The position numbers were made by a program, and so were the translations under genes. Of a stretch of DNA of 64,000 bases, positions 28,173 through 39,245 are shown piece by piece. The notes under the pieces are model-generated. The model was not told the DNA's origin, did not search any database, and was given only the letters and a program-made list of their open reading frames with translations. Location: the NCBI RefSeq assembly GCF_002160495.1, contig NZ_NFKR01000009.1, forward strand, positions 31,860 through 95,859, written 5' to 3'. Origin of the DNA: Erysipelatoclostridium sp. An173. GTDB taxonomy: Bacteria > Bacillota_I > Bacilli_A > Erysipelotrichales > Coprobacillaceae. Every line of letters begins with the position of its first letter. Position 1 is the stretch's first letter.

Positions 28173-29248
28173 TAATGTTGTCCTTCCATTTTTAAACGTT
28201 GATCTTCATTGATTAAAGCTGTAATAATATCGTCTAATTTACCTTCCATTATACGATCTAACTGTTGGATAGTAAGACCGATACGATGGTCAGTAACACG
28301 ATTTTGTGGATAATTATAAGTTCTAATCTTTTCGGCACGATCACCGGTACCAATTTTACTTTTACGTTCACTATCTACTTGTTGATCTTGTTGTTGTTGA
28401 TAATAATCATAAATACGAGCAATTAAAGCTTTCATCGCTTTATCTTTATTATCATGTTGAGAGCGGCCATCTTGACTAGCAGCAACAATTCCTGTTGGAA
28501 TATGGGTAATTCTTACTGCTGAATCAGTTTTATTGATATGTTGCCCACCAGCACCACTTGCACGATATGTATCAATTCTTAAATCATTTTTATTGATTTC
28601 AACATCTACTTCTTCAACTTCTGGCATAACTAATACAGTTGCTGTTGATGTGTGAACACGTCCTTGCGTTTCAGTCTTAGGAACTCTTTGAACACGGTGT
28701 GATCCTGATTCAAATTTTAATTTTCCGTAAACATCTTCACCTTTTACCATAAATGAAATTAATGAATAACCACCAGCTTCAGCAGCATCAGCTTCCATAA
28801 CTTCAATTTTCCAACCTTGTGATTCTGCGTACTTAACATACATCCGATATAGATCACCAGCGAAAATATTTCCTTCATCACCACCAGCTGCACCACGGAT
28901 TTCCATAATTACATCTTTATTATCATTTGGATCTTTAGGAATTAATTCTAATTCTAAGCGATGAATAATATCAGGTAATTTCCCCTCTAATTCTTCTAAT
29001 TCCATTTTTGCCATTTCTTTTATTTCAGGATCATTTTCTTTAACTAATTCCTTAGCTTCTTCGATTCCTGTAGTAACTTTTTTATACTCCTGATATAAAT
29101 CGTAAGCACTTTGAAGTGAGGCTTGTTCTTTAGTAACATCAGTCATTTTTTTGATATCACTACCTATATCAGGATCCATTAACATATGACTTAATTCTTC
29201 ATATCTATTTTCCATTGCTTTTAATCGTTCTAACATGCTTTCATTCAT
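28172..29248 (-). CDS. prfA: peptide chain release factor 1
   Basis: The 358-residue RF1 terminates translation at UAA and UAG. The GGQ loop (SGAGGQHINKTDSAVRITH) and the codon-recognition region following VQRVPKTETQGRVHTS are seen. Full length, with no programmed frameshift. A consensus promoter lies just upstream and prmC follows with a 1-nt overlap. Confidence 0.98.
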   Translation of the reverse strand: MNESMLERLKAMENRYEELSHMLMDPDIGSDIKKMTDVTKEQASLQSAYDLYQEYKKVTTGIEEAKELVKENDPEIKEMAKMELEELEGKLPDIIHRLELELIPKDPNDNKDVIMEIRGAAGGDEGNIFAGDLYRMYVKYAESQGWKIEVMEADAAEAGGYSLISFMVKGEDVYGKLKFESGSHRVQRVPKTETQGRVHTSTATVLVMPEVEEVDVEINKNDLRIDTYRASGAGGQHINKTDSAVRITHIPTGIVAASQDGRSQHDNKDKAMKALIARIYDYYQQQQDQQVDSERKSKIGTGDRAEKIRTYNYPQNRVTDHRIGLTIQQLDRIMEGKLDDIITALINEDQRLKMEGQH

Positions 29249-29272
29249 GATTTATACCTCCAAACCTATCCT

Positions 29273-29301
29273 ATTATATAATAAACATTATAAATAAGCA
29301 A
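29273..29301 (-). promoter_or_regulatory. sigma-A promoter of prfA-prmC
   Basis: On the minus strand TTGCTT (29296-29301), a 17-bp spacer and a perfect TATAAT (29273-29278) lie 25 bp before the prfA start. Confidence 0.8.
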
Positions 29302-29429
29302 AATAAATTTATGCGAATCAATCGCTATTTTTTTTGATAATTATTTTTATTTGTTCACATTCAGTTCACTAAGCTATTTTATTATATAGGTGTAGTAAGA
29401 AAACTACCCTCCCTTTAATCATAGAAACC

Positions 29430-29466
29430 AAAGACAAGTTACCGCCGTAACTTGTCTTTATTTTTA
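29430..29466 (+). terminator. terminator-like hairpin with no plus-strand gene upstream
   Basis: A perfect 13-bp stem (AAAGACAAGTTAC, 29430-29442, with 29447-29459), CGCC loop and a plus-strand tail ATTTTT. No plus-strand gene precedes it, so it may end a small RNA from about 29390 or act as an insulator between prfA and tdk. Confidence 0.5.
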
Positions 29467-29472
29467 GCTATC

Positions 29473-29502
29473 AAAAATATCAGGATTTTTCCTGATATTT
29501 TT
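29473..29502 (-). terminator. terminator after tdk
   Basis: A 13-bp stem (AAAAATATCAGGA, 29473-29485, with 29490-29502) and TTTT loop lies just after the tdk stop, ending the yybS-tdk operon. Confidence 0.7.
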
Positions 29503-29506
29503 ATTT

Positions 29507-30097
29507 CTAAAATTTATGTGGTTTATCATAAACCTTATGACAATGACGACAACGTGGTTCATAATGGTCTTTAGCCCCAACTAAAACAATTGGATCTTCA
29601 AAAGAAGCTGGTTTACCATTAATTAATCGTTGCGTTCTAGTAGCCGGAGAACCACATTTAGCACAAATTGCTGTTAATTTAGTTACAAATTCAGCTCGTG
29701 TAAGCAACTCGGGCATAACACCAAATGACTCACCTCTAAAGTCTTTGTCTAATCCAGCTACCATTACTCGAATTCCTTTATCAGCCAAATATTCACAAAC
29801 TTCGATAATATCTTGATCAAAGAATTGAACTTCATCAATCGCAACTACTTCTACATCAGATGTAATCTTTTTTAATATATCTTTGGCTTTTTCAACTACT
29901 AAACAAGGAACATGTGCTCCTGAATAAGAAACAATCTCACTATCAGAATAGCGATTATCAATTTTAGGTTTAAAAACCATGATATCTTTTTTGGCATAAC
30001 TTAAAACATTAATGCGCCGAATTAATTCTTCAGTCTTACCAGCAAACATACATCCACAGATTACTTCTATCCAGCCATCTCGATATAAATGATACAT
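29507..30097 (-). CDS. tdk: thymidine kinase
   Basis: The 196-residue type II thymidine kinase salvages thymidine to dTMP. P-loop [11 protein letters not shown] (from residue 15), the DEVQFF region and two zinc cysteine pairs (CAKCG and CRHCH) are present. RBS AGGAGG precedes the ATG, 11 nt after dnaB, so it is the last gene of the dnaB operon. Confidence 0.97.
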   Translation of the reverse strand: MYHLYRDGWIEVICGCMFAGKTEELIRRINVLSYAKKDIMVFKPKIDNRYSDSEIVSYSGAHVPCLVVEKAKDILKKITSDVEVVAIDEVQFFDQDIIEVCEYLADKGIRVMVAGLDKDFRGESFGVMPELLTRAEFVTKLTAICAKCGSPATRTQRLINGKPASFEDPIVLVGAKDHYEPRCRHCHKVYDKPHKF

Positions 30098-30108
30098 TTA
30101 TTTTCCTC

Positions 30109-31482
30109 CTAACTTCTTAAATCGCGAACGCCTTCACTAGTACCATCTGGACCAACATGTGCTAAATCTGAAAAGCGACTATAATTCTTTTCAAACGCTA
30201 AATTAACTTCTCCCGTTGCTCCATTACGATGTTTAGCAATAATAATTTCTGTTAAACCGCTATTTTCTGTTTGTTCACTTGGATCTTTATAATAATCTTC
30301 ACGATAGATAAAAGATACAATATCAGCGTCCTGTTCAATTGCCCCAGACTCTCTTAAATCCGACATCATTGGCCGTTTGTTAGGACGTTGTTCAACCGAA
30401 CGAGATAACTGTGAAAGTGAAATTACCGGTACTTCTAATTCTCTGGCTAAAGCTTTTAAAGTACGTGATATTTCAGATACTTCTTGTTGTCTATTTTCAC
30501 GATTTTTTGATGATGATGTAATTAACTGTAAATAATCGATCACGATTAATTTTAAACCATGTTCACTTTTTAATTTTCGACTTTTAGCTACAATATCATT
30601 GATCTTAATTCCCGGACTATCATCAATATACATATTACATTTAGATACTCGCTCTGCAGCAGCATAATATTTATTAGCATTAGTCTTTAAAATTTCACCA
30701 GTTCTAATTGAAGAACCTTCAATACCACCCATTGAACAGATGATTCTTTGTACTAACTGTTCCGCAGGCATTTCTAGTGAAAATATTGCTACTGGTTCTT
30801 CTGATTTAAATGCAGCATTATGGGCAATATTTAAAGCAAAAGCTGTTTTTCCCATTGCAGGACGAGCTGCTAAAATTATCAAATCACCTTTTTGAAATCC
30901 TGAGGTTATTTTATCCAAGTCTCTAAAACCAGATTTAACCCCTGAGATATTACCATCAATTTTTTGTAATAAATTCAAACGATCAGTGACACTTCTAATT
31001 ACACCGCGAATATCTCTAAATTCCCCGGCACTACGTTCTTGAGTAACTTTTAAAATTGTTTTTTCAGTATCATCGATAAATTCATCAATATCATCAACGT
31101 CACCATAAGCTTCTTCAGCAATTCTAGTTGTTTCTCGAATTATTTTTCGTAACGTTGCTTTATTATGCAAAATTTTTAAATAATGATCACTATGAGACAC
31201 AGTAGGAACCGATTCACTTAAACGTAATAAATAATCGACACCACCACTTTTTTCAAGTAAGCCATGATCTAATAAATAAGATGTCACAGTAGTAACATCA
31301 ACAGCTGTTCCCGCATCATTTAAAGCTGCCATAGCTTTAAAAATTGCTCGATGACTATCTTCATAAAAGTCCTCTTCAACTGCTTTATTTAAAATATCAA
31401 TACACTTATCTTTAGAAATTAGCATTACTCCTAGTAGCGATCTTTCTGCTACAATATCATGAGGATATTCACGACCAGCCAT
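30109..31482 (-). CDS. dnaB: replicative DNA helicase DnaB
   Basis: The 457-residue hexameric fork helicase (DnaC in Bacillus naming) has an N-terminal primase-interaction domain (about 1-110), a linker, and a RecA-type ATPase with Walker A AARPAMGKTAF and Walker B LIVIDYLQLI. The conserved SDLRESGAIEQDAD segment lies near the end. No intein. It follows rplI by 9 nt, the standard rplI-dnaB order. Confidence 0.97.
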   Translation of the reverse strand: MAGREYPHDIVAERSLLGVMLISKDKCIDILNKAVEEDFYEDSHRAIFKAMAALNDAGTAVDVTTVTSYLLDHGLLEKSGGVDYLLRLSESVPTVSHSDHYLKILHNKATLRKIIRETTRIAEEAYGDVDDIDEFIDDTEKTILKVTQERSAGEFRDIRGVIRSVTDRLNLLQKIDGNISGVKSGFRDLDKITSGFQKGDLIILAARPAMGKTAFALNIAHNAAFKSEEPVAIFSLEMPAEQLVQRIICSMGGIEGSSIRTGEILKTNANKYYAAAERVSKCNMYIDDSPGIKINDIVAKSRKLKSEHGLKLIVIDYLQLITSSSKNRENRQQEVSEISRTLKALARELEVPVISLSQLSRSVEQRPNKRPMMSDLRESGAIEQDADIVSFIYREDYYKDPSEQTENSGLTEIIIAKHRNGATGEVNLAFEKNYSRFSDLAHVGPDGTSEGVRDLRS

Positions 31483-31491
31483 ATTTTTCTC

Positions 31492-31938
31492 CTATTGTTC
31501 TTTTAAATGAACAGTAATTGTTGCAATGATACCTTTATATAAATCAACTTTTAATTTTGTGTATCCTAATGCTCCAATTGGATGAGCATCGATGAATTTT
31601 CTTTTATCAATTTTAATATCATATTTTTCCCGTAGTTGCTCAACAATCTGTTTTGTTGAAACACTACCAAAAGTCTTACCATCTTTACCTGATTTTAAAG
31701 AAAATTCTAATGTTATATCTTCTAATCTTTTTGCTAATTGTTTAGCGTCATCTTGTCTTTTTAAATCTTCTTCGTGTGCTAATTGTTTTTCATTTTCAAC
31801 AACTTTACGAGTTGCATTAGTTTCTAATACTGCTAATTTATTTTTAATCAAATAATTTTGACCATATCCATCAGCAACTTTTACAATATCACCTTTTTTT
31901 CCTAACTTTCTAACATCTTGTAATAAAATAACTTTCAT
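31492..31938 (-). CDS. rplI: 50S ribosomal protein L9
   Basis: The 148-residue bL9 has the N-terminal signature MKVILLQDVRKLGKKGDIVKV and NYLIKNKLA, a long connecting helix, and the C-terminal rRNA-binding domain (FGSVSTKQIVE). Its ATG overlaps the gdpP stop by one base (TAATG), so it is coupled to gdpP. Confidence 0.98.
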   Translation of the reverse strand: MKVILLQDVRKLGKKGDIVKVADGYGQNYLIKNKLAVLETNATRKVVENEKQLAHEEDLKRQDDAKQLAKRLEDITLEFSLKSGKDGKTFGSVSTKQIVEQLREKYDIKIDKRKFIDAHPIGALGYTKLKVDLYKGIIATITVHLKEQ

Positions 31939-33896
31939 TAATCATTCGTCCTTTCATCTAAATATTCATTAATTGCTTCTTCTAATAAATTAATTACAAT
32001 TGTAATATCTTCATATTTTAATTGGCAGGCTGCCATTGAAAAATGACCTCCGCCACCCATTTTTTCCATTATTAGCTGAACATTTATATCAGTACTACTA
32101 CGAGCACTAATAGAAACTTCTTCTTTCGCCGTTCGACCTACAATAAAGACTGCTTTGATACCACTAATACCAAGCAACTCATTACCAGCTTTAGCCAATA
32201 AAGTACGACTATATATTTTATCTTGTCTTCCATATGCAATCAAGATATTTTGCCCATAGCGATATGCAGTTTGGGTGATCGATAATTTTGTCACTGTAGT
32301 ATCATAATCATCTTCTAGATATTTATAAGCCTGACTAACATTAGCTTGCATTTCTTTTAAACGAGCAGCTGCCTGGAAAGTTCTTGTTCCAACACGTGTT
32401 TTAAAATAATTAGTATCAATTAACATTCCAGTATACATAATCGTTGCTTCACGTTCAGTTACAGGAACTGTTTCTTTTTGATAGTCAAACAATTCAACAA
32501 TTAACTCAACTGTTGAAGACGCTGATGGTTCCAAATATGTAAGTAGTGGCAAATCGATAAATTCTTCACCACGACGGTGATGGTCGATAACAACTTTATT
32601 TTGAATCAAATCTAAAACATCACTATCAATTGCCAGCGATGGTTTATGATTATCAACACATATCAATAGACTCTTTTCATGAATAAAATCATGAACTCGC
32701 TGTGGCAAAATAAATACACCTCGATATTTTTCAACATTTTGTAAGCTTTTAGCAACAGCACCAGTTTTTTCTTCTAAAGAATCATAGTCAATAATTATTC
32801 TAGTTTCTTTATCATAAGCTTTAGCTAATGCATACATTCCAATCGAAGCCCCAAATGAATCAAAGTCTGATTGTTTATGTCCCATAATAAATACATTATC
32901 AGCCTGCTTAATTAATCCAGCTAAAGTTTGAGCAATAACTCGAGCCCGAATTTTATTTGATTTTTCATAACTTTCACTATTTCCACCAAAATAACGGATT
33001 GGTTCATCGCTAGATTTAACAGTTACTTGATCGCCACCACGCGAATAAGAAAGAGAAAGTGCTGAAAAAGCCATTTGATCTAACTCTCTTAATATATTAC
33101 TACCACGACCAATTCCAATTGAAAGAGTCATTACTTGACCTAACTGTTCAGCCTGTTTTTTAAAACCGTCCAAAATTTTAAATTTATCTTCTACCTGTTT
33201 GCGATAAGTTCTTTCATTAAATATTGCAATATACCCATCACTTTTATAACGTTTCAAAACAACACCATTTTCTTTAGCCCAATCAAGTATTATTTGCCTA
33301 GTTGTTGATTGAATTGATGCCGATGTTTGTTCATCAGCCTGTTCAATAGATTCTTCATAATTATCAACAGTGATATAGGCAACAGCAATTTGCTGATCAG
33401 TATATTCTTTACTAATAGTAATATAATCAGTAACATCTTTTAAATATAGCAGCCTTTTTTCCTTACTATTATATACCTCATATTTTCTTGAATTTATATC
33501 AATAACTTTTATATCATCATCTTCAAACAACGAAGCTAAAAGTGGTTGCCATTCCAATAATTTTTTACCAACAATATTTAATTGCAATTCAATAAATAAA
33601 TCACTAATCCATGTAATATTACGATTTTCATCATATTGTATTAAACCAATACCACCAAAAATAAATGCATTCTTAGCCTCATCATTTAACGCCTCACTAA
33701 CACTTAAATTATTTTCACTATGAATACTTGTTGCATAAATAATGAATCCAAAAACTATTAAATTTTTAATCCAAACATAAATCAAAAAGAGCAAGAAGTT
33801 ATTTGATACAAAAACATATAAAAATAATGCAAAAAAACCTTCAATTACCAAAAGTATTTCTACAAAATTTTTTAATCTTGTCATCTTTACAGTCAC
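31938..33896 (-). CDS. gdpP: cyclic-di-AMP phosphodiesterase GdpP
   Basis: The 652-residue membrane enzyme hydrolyses c-di-AMP and so links to K+ homeostasis. Two N-terminal TM helices, a PAS-like domain, a degenerate GGDEF, then DHH (GHKQSDFDSFGASIG, DHHRRG) and DHHA1 (GGGGHFSMAA). The GTG at 33896 is preferred because AAGGTGG lies about 8 nt before it; the ATG at 33932 has no RBS. Lies between yybS and rplI, as in Bacillus. c-di-AMP control of the kdp system nearby is plausible but not shown. Confidence 0.95.
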   Translation of the reverse strand: MTVKMTRLKNFVEILLVIEGFFALFLYVFVSNNFLLFLIYVWIKNLIVFGFIIYATSIHSENNLSVSEALNDEAKNAFIFGGIGLIQYDENRNITWISDLFIELQLNIVGKKLLEWQPLLASLFEDDDIKVIDINSRKYEVYNSKEKRLLYLKDVTDYITISKEYTDQQIAVAYITVDNYEESIEQADEQTSASIQSTTRQIILDWAKENGVVLKRYKSDGYIAIFNERTYRKQVEDKFKILDGFKKQAEQLGQVMTLSIGIGRGSNILRELDQMAFSALSLSYSRGGDQVTVKSSDEPIRYFGGNSESYEKSNKIRARVIAQTLAGLIKQADNVFIMGHKQSDFDSFGASIGMYALAKAYDKETRIIIDYDSLEEKTGAVAKSLQNVEKYRGVFILPQRVHDFIHEKSLLICVDNHKPSLAIDSDVLDLIQNKVVIDHHRRGEEFIDLPLLTYLEPSASSTVELIVELFDYQKETVPVTEREATIMYTGMLIDTNYFKTRVGTRTFQAAARLKEMQANVSQAYKYLEDDYDTTVTKLSITQTAYRYGQNILIAYGRQDKIYSRTLLAKAGNELLGISGIKAVFIVGRTAKEEVSISARSSTDINVQLIMEKMGGGGHFSMAACQLKYEDITIVINLLEEAINEYLDERTND

Positions 33897-33937
33897 TAAA
33901 CCCACCACCTTATTAGTAATATCATTATACATGAATT

Positions 33938-34504
33938 TTATTTTCTTTTCATCATTTTAACTATCAATAACCCTGAATACACCCTAATAATGTAGGATTC
34001 ACAAATAATCATTAAAATCCATAAAACTACAAACATAACTATCGGGTTTAATATTCCCTGTAAAAAAGGTATCACATTAATAATTCCTTGATAGATTTCT
34101 AGCCCTTCTTTGATAACATCAATTCCAAGCAGACCACTAAGAATAAAAAAAACAACTATATTTTTTATAGCTGATATAAAAATTAAACCATATTTACTAA
34201 AATTAATACTTTTTTGATGTTTTAAACAATAACCATAAAAAATTCCCATCAACAAAGTACAACTTGTAAAAAAAGTAAAAAACAATTCACCAGCTAAAAA
34301 CAAAACAAAAAATGTCGTTATCAAGACAATCAACCCAGCTTGATAATCATAAATATACGTATAATAAGTTAAAATAACTACCATTACATAGGTAAAAAGA
34401 ACATCAAATAAACTCCCTGTATACATATTAATAATTCCTAATACACCAAATAGCGACGCTAACATCGCTCCTTGCGTCATCATTTTTATTCGGCCACTAT
34501 TCAT
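33938..34504 (-). CDS. YybS-like (DUF2232) membrane protein, short
   Basis: The 188-residue protein has about five TM helices. It is called YybS-like from its topology and its place directly before gdpP-rplI-dnaB. It is much shorter than Bacillus YybS (about 300 residues), so part of the fold is absent. The function of the family is unknown. First gene of the operon, with a consensus promoter upstream. Confidence 0.7.
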   Translation of the reverse strand: MNSGRIKMMTQGAMLASLFGVLGIINMYTGSLFDVLFTYVMVVILTYYTYIYDYQAGLIVLITTFFVLFLAGELFFTFFTSCTLLMGIFYGYCLKHQKSINFSKYGLIFISAIKNIVVFFILSGLLGIDVIKEGLEIYQGIINVIPFLQGILNPIVMFVVLWILMIICESYIIRVYSGLLIVKMMKRK

Positions 34505-34552
34505 TTTCGTCCTCCTTAAACTATAACGATAGTCTTTATAATAGTTTAAAAG

Positions 34553-34581
34553 ATTATATCACAATCAATTCCTATCATCAA
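34553..34581 (-). promoter_or_regulatory. promoter of the yybS-gdpP-rplI-dnaB-tdk operon
   Basis: On the minus strand TTGATG (34576-34581), a 17-bp spacer and TATAAT (34553-34558), with TG one base before the -10. Confidence 0.75.
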
Positions 34582-34611
34582 TTAACCATCAATAAGCAAA
34601 TATCAACAAAA

Positions 34612-36130
<1,519 letters not shown>

Positions 36131-36175
36131 CTATCCTTATATATCTTAGCATTTCAAATTTTTTTTGCCTGTTTA

Positions 36176-36190
36176 TTTCATGAGATGAAA
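36176..36190. promoter_or_regulatory. operator-like palindrome before the GH1 gene
   Basis: TTTCAT and ATGAAA are inverted around GAG, 67-81 bp upstream of the GH1 ATG, next to a minus-strand AT-rich promoter-like region. It suits a sugar-responsive dimeric regulator, perhaps the DeoR-type protein at 38484. Confidence 0.35.
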
Positions 36191-36295
36191 CAAAATTAAT
36201 ATATAATATAGAAACTAATCGAATTTTACTTATCTAGATGATTTTATCAGACTGTTATTCTAAGTCATCAATTTTAAACATTATATCAAAAATAA

Positions 36296-37687
36296 TTAAT
36301 TACATTCTCTTATCGCTAGAATGAAACTGCCAATAAAACAATAATCTTGTAAATAATCAATCCGGACTATTTTTGGACAATAATCTTTAGGTAAATATTT
36401 AATCAATTCATTTTTTAACTTATCCAAATCTAAAAGAGAATTACATATAACTACTAATTCAGGAGCTATTGTAACTATACACAAAAGAACCTCATGTACT
36501 AAAAGTTCAATTGTCCCTTTAACAGTTTTATTAAGTTCAAAACGGCTTTTTGATAACTTTAGCGGCATAAATTGTACCTCACCACTTAATGAATGACTAC
36601 CAACAAGCAGTTGATCATTAACTATATGTCCCATTCCAGCATTAGTGCTAACCGGTTGAAAAATAACAGAAATATTATGGTAGTTATTTTGACAAGCATG
36701 GTACCCTACAGCTGCAGCATTTACATCATTACACAAGATAATCTTTTGGCGATATCTTTTTCCAAAAGCTTTTTTTAGATTAGTTCCATCAATCATACCT
36801 GAAAGTTTCATAACATCTACAATTCCATCATTGATTATTCCTGGCGTTGCTATAGAGATAATATCAATATGAGTATGTTTAAGTGTCATCGTATCGACAA
36901 TATCAAAAATATCTTCAATAGTAACATGATTCTTTATTATTTCTCCATCTTCAAGAACCTTATTATTTCGGTCAAATAAACGATATCCAATATGAACTCT
37001 AAGACTATTTCTAATCAATACTAAAGTTAATATTTCACCATGTTTACAAGTAATTTCCCCTAATGTTAAAACTTCATGTTCTTTTTTATACTCGGCAACT
37101 TGAACTTTTTCAATTAAATCAATCAATTTGCTTACATCATATTTCGCAAAAAACTGTGTAGGGATCTTTAATACTATTTTATTAGGCAGTTGTTCTTGAA
37201 GTGAAGCATGTTGATATGAAATCTGTGGTGCCAATAAAATAATATCATAATTCTCTGCTGTCTCTATTAATTTATTAAAAGCAACTGCTTCAAATTTAAA
37301 GTCTTTATCAAGAAGTTTAGCACACTCATTTAATTTCATGGCAAAAAAACCAGTCGTTAATCCACCACTACAGCTAAGTAATATTTTTACTTGTGGTCGA
37401 TTTACAAGAGTTTGAATTATTTCTAACATTTCATTAAATAATTCTAAAGCATGTTTCATATTTTTCATTTGAAAATGTAGATAAAATTCATCAGTATGCA
37501 AATATGTATTAGACACTTTAAATTCAAAAAGCTGCATATTATGGTAATTAATTTGACTATGACTATACGCCGTTTTAATAATTACCGATTTATCTTCGAC
37601 TTTAACTTGCATATTTTCATTAAAATCATAGGCTTTAATGTATTTCCAAAAAATATCAGCATTAATTTCTTTTAAAAACTCATCCAT
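36296..37687 (-). CDS. EIIB-like / ROK-like fusion protein, copy A
   Basis: The 463-residue protein appears to have three parts. Residues 1-100 are unrecognised. Residues 101-200 resemble a cellobiose-type PTS EIIB: KILLSCSGGLTTG with Cys106 in the place of the phospho-cysteine, and LLAPQISYQ. Residues 210-463 resemble ROK sugar kinases (IATPGIINDGIV, LCNDVNAAAVG, AGMGHIVNDQLLVGS, LSGEVQFMPL). The ROK DxGxT loop and zinc cysteines are missing, so kinase activity is doubtful and a sensor role is likelier. Its ATG overlaps the HAD stop by 8 nt; the GH1 gene follows. Copy B at 42675 is about three quarters identical by eye. Confidence 0.7.
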   Translation of the reverse strand: MDEFLKEINADIFWKYIKAYDFNENMQVKVEDKSVIIKTAYSHSQINYHNMQLFEFKVSNTYLHTDEFYLHFQMKNMKHALELFNEMLEIIQTLVNRPQVKILLSCSGGLTTGFFAMKLNECAKLLDKDFKFEAVAFNKLIETAENYDIILLAPQISYQHASLQEQLPNKIVLKIPTQFFAKYDVSKLIDLIEKVQVAEYKKEHEVLTLGEITCKHGEILTLVLIRNSLRVHIGYRLFDRNNKVLEDGEIIKNHVTIEDIFDIVDTMTLKHTHIDIISIATPGIINDGIVDVMKLSGMIDGTNLKKAFGKRYRQKIILCNDVNAAAVGYHACQNNYHNISVIFQPVSTNAGMGHIVNDQLLVGSHSLSGEVQFMPLKLSKSRFELNKTVKGTIELLVHEVLLCIVTIAPELVVICNSLLDLDKLKNELIKYLPKDYCPKIVRIDYLQDYCFIGSFILAIRECN

Positions 37688-38345
37688 TTCCATTGACCTG
37701 TTCAATATAATCTTTGACACAAGATAAATCAGGATAAATCTTTGTAGCTAATAAACAATGTTCATGATCAGGCTGTTTCATATCTGGTATACAAATAACA
37801 CTTATTTTTGCATTATGAGCCGCTTCGATTCCAGCTTCACTATCTTCAATAACTAGAGCTTCATCGGGATTTATACTAATTTTTTTACAAGCAGTTAAAA
37901 AAACATCAGGAAATGGTTTACTTCTTTCAACTTCATCACCAAAAACAAAATCATCAAAATAGCCTGTCAACTTATGTTCATTTAAAATTGTTAAAGCTCT
38001 TTTTTTAACACTAGAAGTAGCTAAACAAATATAAATATCTTTATTTTTTAAGTAATTCATTAAATCTTTTATACCCGCTTTTAAAGCTACTCCATCTTTA
38101 TCAACATAATATTGTTCTCTTTCTCGAAAAAAAGCACATGCACTATCAATATCATATTCAAGATTATAATGTTTTTTAAAAAGATTCATTGTTGTCACCA
38201 ATGTTTTACCAGGACAATGTTCAATATAATCATCTTTAGAAAAACTTATATTATAATTTTCAAAAAAATCTCGATAACATTCATACGAAATATACTCACT
38301 ATCAACAATTACTCCATCAAAATCAAAAATAACACCTTTTATCAT
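37680..38345 (-). CDS. HAD-superfamily phosphatase, beta-phosphoglucomutase-like, copy A
   Basis: The 221-residue HAD (subfamily IA) protein has motif I DFDGVIVD (nucleophile Asp8, acid/base Asp10), motif II ATSS, lysine in ERSKPFPD and motif IV VIEDSEAGIEAA. The cap and length match sugar-phosphate phosphatases and beta-phosphoglucomutases. It is co-translated with the EIIB-ROK fusion. A sugar phosphate from the GH1 pathway is a reasonable substrate. The promoter lies at 38381-38408. Confidence 0.9.
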   Translation of the reverse strand: MIKGVIFDFDGVIVDSEYISYECYRDFFENYNISFSKDDYIEHCPGKTLVTTMNLFKKHYNLEYDIDSACAFFREREQYYVDKDGVALKAGIKDLMNYLKNKDIYICLATSSVKKRALTILNEHKLTGYFDDFVFGDEVERSKPFPDVFLTACKKISINPDEALVIEDSEAGIEAAHNAKISVICIPDMKQPDHEHCLLATKIYPDLSCVKDYIEQVNGNG

Positions 38346-38380
38346 TTTATAACCTTCATCGCTATCTTTTTACACTAATA

Positions 38381-38408
38381 ATTATACGATTTGCTTTTTT
38401 TCTTTCAA
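38381..38408 (-). promoter_or_regulatory. promoter of the HAD-EIIB/ROK operon, copy A
   Basis: On the minus strand TTGAAA (38403-38408), a 16-bp spacer and TATAAT (38381-38386). A plus-strand TATAAT (38448-38453) for the deoR gene lies in the same 138-bp divergent region. Confidence 0.65.
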
Positions 38409-38483
38409 TATTTGGCAATAATATCGAAAAACAAACATATTTAAGCCTATAATATGATTGAAAACAATCAAAAGGAGAAAAAT

Positions 38484-39245
38484 ATGATTCCTAAGGAAAG
38501 ACAAGACGTAATTTTAGACGCCTTAAATAACAAAGGATATATTTCTGTAGAAGAGTTATCAAAAAAACTATATGTTAGCTTAGCTACTATTAGACGTGAT
38601 CTTAACGAATTAGAAAAAAATGGTTTTCTTAAAAGAACTCATGGTGGTGCTTCTTTTATTAGTCAAGACCACATGATTACTTCTATTGACTATCGAACTA
38701 ATTGGAATAGTGAAGAAAAAATCAAAATAGCAAAAAAAGCCGCCTTGCTAGTTGATAATGGTATGAATATTTTTATTGATTCTAGTTCAACAACTCTTTG
38801 GCTTGCTCAAGAACTTGCCAATAAAAAAGATTTGAACGTTTTAACAAATAATGTCTCAATTGCTCAAATCTTATCAAAAGATGAAACTAATCATGTTGAA
38901 GTGGTATGTGGCACTTATAATTATAAACATGGGAGTATTTTCGGTAATGATGCTGCTAATTATATAGCTAAAAGACATGCTGAAATCTTGTTTGTCTCTG
39001 CTAGCGGTTTTAATAGTAACGGAGTATCAACAAAGACTAAACGTGATATTGCAACAAAACAAGCATTTCAAAAATGTTCTGATTTAACAGTATTATTAAT
39101 GGATCATACTAAATTCAATGAAATCAATTATTATTTAGTATATTCTTATGAAGATATTGATATCGTAATTGTAGATCAAGAACTCCCTGAGAATTTATTA
39201 ACATTATGTAAAAAGCATAAAATTAATGTTATTGTTGCTAATTAA
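38484..39245 (+). CDS. DeoR-family sugar-phosphate-responsive regulator
   Basis: The 253-residue product has an N-terminal winged helix (RQDVILDALNNKGYISVEEL and SLATIRRDLNELEKNG) and a DeoRC domain that binds a sugar phosphate (IDSSSTTLWLAQEL, NNVSIA). ATG at 38484 follows AAAGGAG. It is transcribed divergently from the HAD and EIIB-ROK genes and probably represses them. The effector is unknown. Confidence 0.92.
   Translation: MIPKERQDVILDALNNKGYISVEELSKKLYVSLATIRRDLNELEKNGFLKRTHGGASFISQDHMITSIDYRTNWNSEEKIKIAKKAALLVDNGMNIFIDSSSTTLWLAQELANKKDLNVLTNNVSIAQILSKDETNHVEVVCGTYNYKHGSIFGNDAANYIAKRHAEILFVSASGFNSNGVSTKTKRDIATKQAFQKCSDLTVLLMDHTKFNEINYYLVYSYEDIDIVIVDQELPENLLTLCKKHKINVIVAN

Noticed and set aside
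28305..28313. Perfect DnaA box (TTATCCACA on the minus strand)
   Set aside because: It lies in prfA and encodes conserved residues YPQN; a single box inside a conserved coding motif is not an origin.
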